A DNA stretch of 9,134 nt from an uncultured Dehalococcoidia bacterium. GTDB taxonomy: Bacteria > Chloroflexota > Dehalococcoidia > Tepidiformales > Tepidiformaceae. The notes beneath the pieces are model-generated. The model ran no database searches, was not told the DNA's origin, and was given only the letters and a program-made list of their open reading frames with translations. Location: positions 1 through 9,134 of the forward strand of contig CALFYR010000532.1 in assembly GCA_937954195.1 (NCBI GenBank), in the 5' to 3' direction. This document shows positions 7,270-9,134 of this stretch, piece by piece (position 1 is the first letter of the stretch; each line of letters begins with the position of its first letter). A program made the translations under genes and the position numbers.

Positions 7270-7306
7270 CGCCCCTCTTTGCCCAGCGATGGAGCGAAGA
7301 GGGGCG
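7270..7306 (+). repeat. Strong inverted repeat between hydratase and SDR genes (intra-operon hairpin)
   Basis: CGCCCCTCTT (7270-7279) pairs perfectly with AAGAGGGGCG (7297-7306), extendable by G-U pairs at both ends, around a loop of about 17 bases. It lies 20 bases after the hydratase stop and ends 10 bases before the SDR Shine-Dalgarno. The following bases TTCGTTCG are only modestly T-rich. It may be a partial terminator, an mRNA stabiliser or processing site, or may adjust SDR expression relative to the hydratases. Confidence 0.6.
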
Positions 7307-7316
7307 TTCGTTCGAT

Positions 7317-7322
7317 AAGGAG
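7317..7322 (+). promoter_or_regulatory. Ribosome binding site deciding the SDR TTG start
   Basis: AAGGAG lies seven bases before TTG at 7330. The protein from that TTG begins (M)ANLLDGKV, the normal N-terminus of this SDR group, and no ATG or GTG serves better. The open frame continues upstream but would cross the hairpin and the preceding gene. Confidence 0.75.
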
Positions 7323-7329
7323 AAGACAC

Positions 7330-8307
7330 TTGGCGAATCTGCTCGATGGCAAAGTCATCGCGATGACCGGCGCGGGCCGGGGTATTGGGCGCGAGTGCGC
7401 CCTGCTGGCGGCACGAGAGGGCGCCCGCGTGGTGGTGAACGACCCGGGCGTGAACCCGGATGGTTCGGGCACCGACGCGGGCCCGGCACAGCAGGTGGTG
7501 GACGAAATCAAGAAGATGGGCGGCGACGCGGTCGCCAACCTGGCGGACGTTTCCACCATGGAGGGCGGCGAGAGCGTCATCCGCACGGCGCTCGACACGT
7601 ACGGCAAGCTGGACGGCCTTATCAACCTTGCCGCCATCCTGCGGGACCGGATGGTGTTCAACCTGACGGAGGAGGAGTGGGACGACGTCATCCGGGTGGA
7701 CCTGAAGGGCCACTTCACGACTATCAAGCCGGCGGCGGTGCTGATGCGGCAGCAGCGGTACGGGCGCATCGTGAACTACAGCTCGGTTTCCGGCCTGCAG
7801 GGGAACTCGGGGCAGGCGAACTACGGCGCGGCGAAGGCCGGCGTGGCGGGCCTGACCCGCGTCGCCGCACGCGACCTCGGGCGGTACGGCGTGACGGTGA
7901 ACTGCATTGCCCCCGGCGCAAGCACGCGCCTGACCGCGACCGTGCCTCAGTCGGCGCGGGAACTGCGCGCTTCGCGCGGGATTTCGGGTGGCGGCGGACC
8001 GGCCCCGGCGGCCGGCGCTCCTCCTCCACCGCCGCCTTCGGCTGGCCGCGGCCCGGAGATGGTCGCCCCGATGACGATTTACCTGCTCCTGGACGAGGCG
8101 TGGAACATCAACGGACGCATCTTCCAGGTGGCGGGGGGCCACGTAGGACTGCTGCAGGACATGTACCCGCCCTTCAAGAACATCTACAAGGACGGAATGT
8201 GGACGCTGGATGAGCTGCGGCAGCTCGTCCCTGCGCAGCTGATGAACGGCGTGGTGAACCCGGCGCCGCCTCCCGCCGACCTGGTCATCCCCGGGCGCGA
8301 TTCCTAA
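7330..8307 (+). CDS. SDR-family (3R)-hydroxyacyl-CoA dehydrogenase, MFE-2-like, with Gly/Pro insertion
   Basis: This 325-residue protein is a classical SDR: nucleotide-binding TGAGRGIG at 13-20, VVVND at 34-38 (Asp38 suggests NAD), active-site Ser151/152, Tyr165 and Lys169 (ANYGAAKAG), and NCIAPGASTRLT at 191-202. The long segment after VVVND and the motif AAILRDRMVFNLTEEEWDDVI resemble the dehydrogenase domain of peroxisomal multifunctional enzyme type 2, which oxidises (3R)-hydroxyacyl-CoA to 3-ketoacyl-CoA. The usual NNAG is NLAA here (99-102). Where the substrate lid is expected there is a low-complexity Gly/Ala/Pro stretch at about 216-241 with six prolines in a row (231-236). After the fold, a tail from about 271 (MYPPFKNIYKDGMWT) is also unusual. 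Start TTG is set by AAGGAG. With the two hydratase subunits it forms a split MFE-2-like pathway. The acyl substrate is unknown. Confidence 0.88.
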   Translation: MANLLDGKVIAMTGAGRGIGRECALLAAREGARVVVNDPGVNPDGSGTDAGPAQQVVDEIKKMGGDAVANLADVSTMEGGESVIRTALDTYGKLDGLINLAAILRDRMVFNLTEEEWDDVIRVDLKGHFTTIKPAAVLMRQQRYGRIVNYSSVSGLQGNSGQANYGAAKAGVAGLTRVAARDLGRYGVTVNCIAPGASTRLTATVPQSARELRASRGISGGGGPAPAAGAPPPPPPSAGRGPEMVAPMTIYLLLDEAWNINGRIFQVAGGHVGLLQDMYPPFKNIYKDGMWTLDELRQLVPAQLMNGVVNPAPPPADLVIPGRDS

Positions 8308-8328
8308 ACCGTTCGGGCACGAATCACG

Positions 8329-8356
8329 AGAGGGCCGGCATTTGCCAGCCCTCTTT
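8329..8356 (+). terminator. Terminator-like hairpin at the end of the hydratase/SDR operon
   Basis: AGAGGGC-C-GGC, loop ATTT, GCC-A-GCCCTCT: a ten-pair stem with one C/A mismatch, followed by TTCGTT, 22 bases after the SDR stop. The T-tract is short and broken by a C and a G, so termination may be incomplete. It also sits just beyond the end of the convergent minus-strand gene, but that strand has no T-tract. Confidence 0.6.
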
Positions 8357-8358
8357 CG

Positions 8359-8901
8359 TTACTCCTCGCTCGGCGGGCGGGGGCCCGCGTTGATATCCGG
8401 TGGTGGTGGAAGCGGGGGTGGAGTCGGAATGTCCCACCACGGGATAGAGGGGGTTGGTGTCGGGGTCGGCCAGGCGGGTGCGGGGGTAGCGGTTGCCTGC
8501 GGCGTTTCGGCGGGTGGCTGAGCAGACGTGGGCACAGGCGTGGGCGAACTGGTTTCTGCAGGCGTCGCGGTTGGAGTCGAGGTCGGGGCCGGCTGCGGTC
8601 GTGAACCCCCGGAAGAACCATTGCCGCCCGAGACCGGGTTCGCAGGCTGCTGCGAACGCGGAAGGTCACGCACCTGGTCCAGGTCCAGTGTGACCGTTGG
8701 ATAGGCTACGACGCTCGGCGTTGGTGTGACGTTGATCCAGACGGCGGTGGGGGTGCGGGTAGGGACGGGCGTGGAGGTACCGCGCGCGAGCTCTTCGACG
8801 GCTACTGGCGGGGACGTGGACGCGCCCGCAATCGTCCCTTGATAGACGATTGCGCCAGTCGCGACCACACAGCCGACCAGAACGAGCGTACCCGGATTCA
8901 C
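8359..8901 (-). CDS. Thr/Pro-rich membrane-anchored protein of unknown function
   Basis: I do not recognise a family. The 180-residue product has one hydrophobic segment at about residues 5-20 (TLVLVGCVVATGAIVY), likely a signal anchor. A low-complexity chain rich in Pro, Thr, Ala and Ser follows, with TPTP and PTPTPTP units (about 40-65 and 100-160), and it ends in PPPLPPPPDINAGPRPPSEE. The only charged, ordered-looking piece is LDLDQVRDLPRSQQ around 72-85. LVGC resembles a lipobox, but the preceding segment lacks a positive charge, so a lipoprotein is doubtful. Such chains are typical of extended, possibly glycosylated linkers outside the membrane. The start is GTG at 8901 with GGGAGG four bases upstream. 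The clean start, binding site and G/C-rich third positions support a real gene. It converges on the SDR operon. Confidence 0.7.
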   Translation of the reverse strand: MNPGTLVLVGCVVATGAIVYQGTIAGASTSPPVAVEELARGTSTPVPTRTPTAVWINVTPTPSVVAYPTVTLDLDQVRDLPRSQQPANPVSGGNGSSGGSRPQPAPTSTPTATPAETSSPTPVPTSAQPPAETPQATATPAPAWPTPTPTPSIPWWDIPTPPPLPPPPDINAGPRPPSEE

Positions 8902-8978
8902 CGCGCCTCCCTGTCATGGGGATCGGCACAAGGCGCGGGCCGATGGGTGCACAACCAGTGACACCGCGGTGAATGCCG
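8902..8978. other. Short intergenic gap with a palindrome
   Basis: The gap between two minus-strand genes contains the perfect ten-base palindrome CACCGCGGTG at 8962-8971. CGCGGTGAAT (8965-8974) is an inverted copy of ATTCACCGCG at 8896-8905, which spans the start codon of the Thr/Pro-rich gene. An operator is possible, but GC-rich decamers recur easily by chance. No clear promoter was found. Confidence 0.3.
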
Positions 8979-9134
8979 TTACCCCGCGAGAAACTCCTCG
9001 AGGTGGCGGTTGGTCTCGTCGGGGGCTTCTTCGGGGAAGAAGTGGCCCGCGTTCATTCGGCGGGCGCGAAGGTCCGGGAAGTAGCGGGTGAACTGATCGG
9101 AGAAGGGGTTGCCGGCCGGAATATGTTCGATGGG
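8979..9134 (-). CDS. Alpha/beta-hydrolase, C-terminal end (truncated by window edge)
   Basis: The last 51 residues of a gene entering from the right edge are visible, ending in TAA. The sequence IPAGNPFSDQF is followed by NAGHFFPEEAPDETNRHLEEFLAG. The GHFxPEExP...FL pattern is the catalytic-histidine region and final helix of alpha/beta-fold hydrolases of the epoxide-hydrolase/haloalkane-dehalogenase type, with His31 of the visible part as the catalytic His. The nucleophile and oxyanion elements lie outside the window, so the substrate class cannot be told. It points the same way as the Thr/Pro-rich gene, with a 77-base gap, so the two could share a transcript, but their functions look unrelated. 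Confidence 0.85.
   Translation of the reverse strand, partial: PIEHIPAGNPFSDQFTRYFPDLRARRMNAGHFFPEEAPDETNRHLEEFLAG

Noticed and set aside
7240..8142. Minus-strand open frame of 300 codons opposite the SDR gene
   Set aside because: Arg/His-rich low-quality translation antisense to an SDR with intact catalytic motifs.
8380..8860. Repetitive GGTGTNGG-like motifs as tandem repeat or CRISPR
   Set aside because: The repeats are irregular Thr/Pro codons of the minus-strand gene with no constant repeat-spacer length.
8869..8880. Lipobox LVGC in the Thr/Pro-rich protein
   Set aside because: The segment before the Cys is only ten residues and has no positive charge, which is poor for a lipoprotein signal.

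Overview
The window comes from a GC-rich bacterium. Five of the eight complete, apparently intact genes start with GTG or TTG when the start is chosen by its Shine-Dalgarno site. A motility block, an F420-type luciferase-fold oxidoreductase, a split (R)-specific acyl-CoA hydratase/dehydrogenase set and a Thr/Pro-rich surface-type protein occur together. This mix would suit a Chloroflexota (Dehalococcoidia/Tepidiforma-like) or actinobacterial genome. I infer Chloroflexota only weakly; there is no marker gene to settle it.

Region 1 (1-5241, all minus strand) is a flagellar basal-body and export operon. It is transcribed fliF, fliG, fliH, fliI, fliJ, then the start of flgB, which runs off the left edge. 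The genes are packed with short overlaps (ATGA at fliH/fliI and fliJ/flgB, 47 bases at fliI/fliJ). FliF forms the MS ring, FliG the rotor switch, FliH/FliI/FliJ the export ATPase complex, and FlgB the proximal rod. The standout feature is in fliI: the frame is continuous, but the codon of the Walker A lysine is an amber stop (1402-1404), and two P-loop glycine codons beside it are changed as well.

Region 2 (5206-6331) holds the leader upstream of fliF, with a compact hairpin, and a minus-strand LLM-class (F420-dependent type) oxidoreductase. Between this gene and the next operon is a short divergent promoter region.

Region 3 (6332-8356, plus strand) is a three-gene lipid operon: two hot-dog (MaoC-type) subunits and an SDR dehydrogenase resembling the dehydrogenase part of peroxisomal multifunctional enzyme type 2. 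Together they would carry out the hydration and oxidation steps on (3R)-hydroxyacyl-CoA. The first hot-dog subunit lacks the catalytic Asp/His and the second keeps them, so the two probably form a heterodimer. The SDR has an unusual Gly/Pro-rich insertion with six consecutive prolines. A strong hairpin lies between the second hydratase gene and the SDR gene, and a terminator-like hairpin follows the operon.

Region 4 (8359-9134, minus strand) is a Thr/Pro-rich, membrane-anchored protein of unknown function, then the C-terminal end of an alpha/beta-hydrolase entering from the right edge.

No tRNA, rRNA, CRISPR, insertion sequence or wholly new system is visible. The interesting points are the broken or recoded fliI P-loop and the architecture of the lipid operon.
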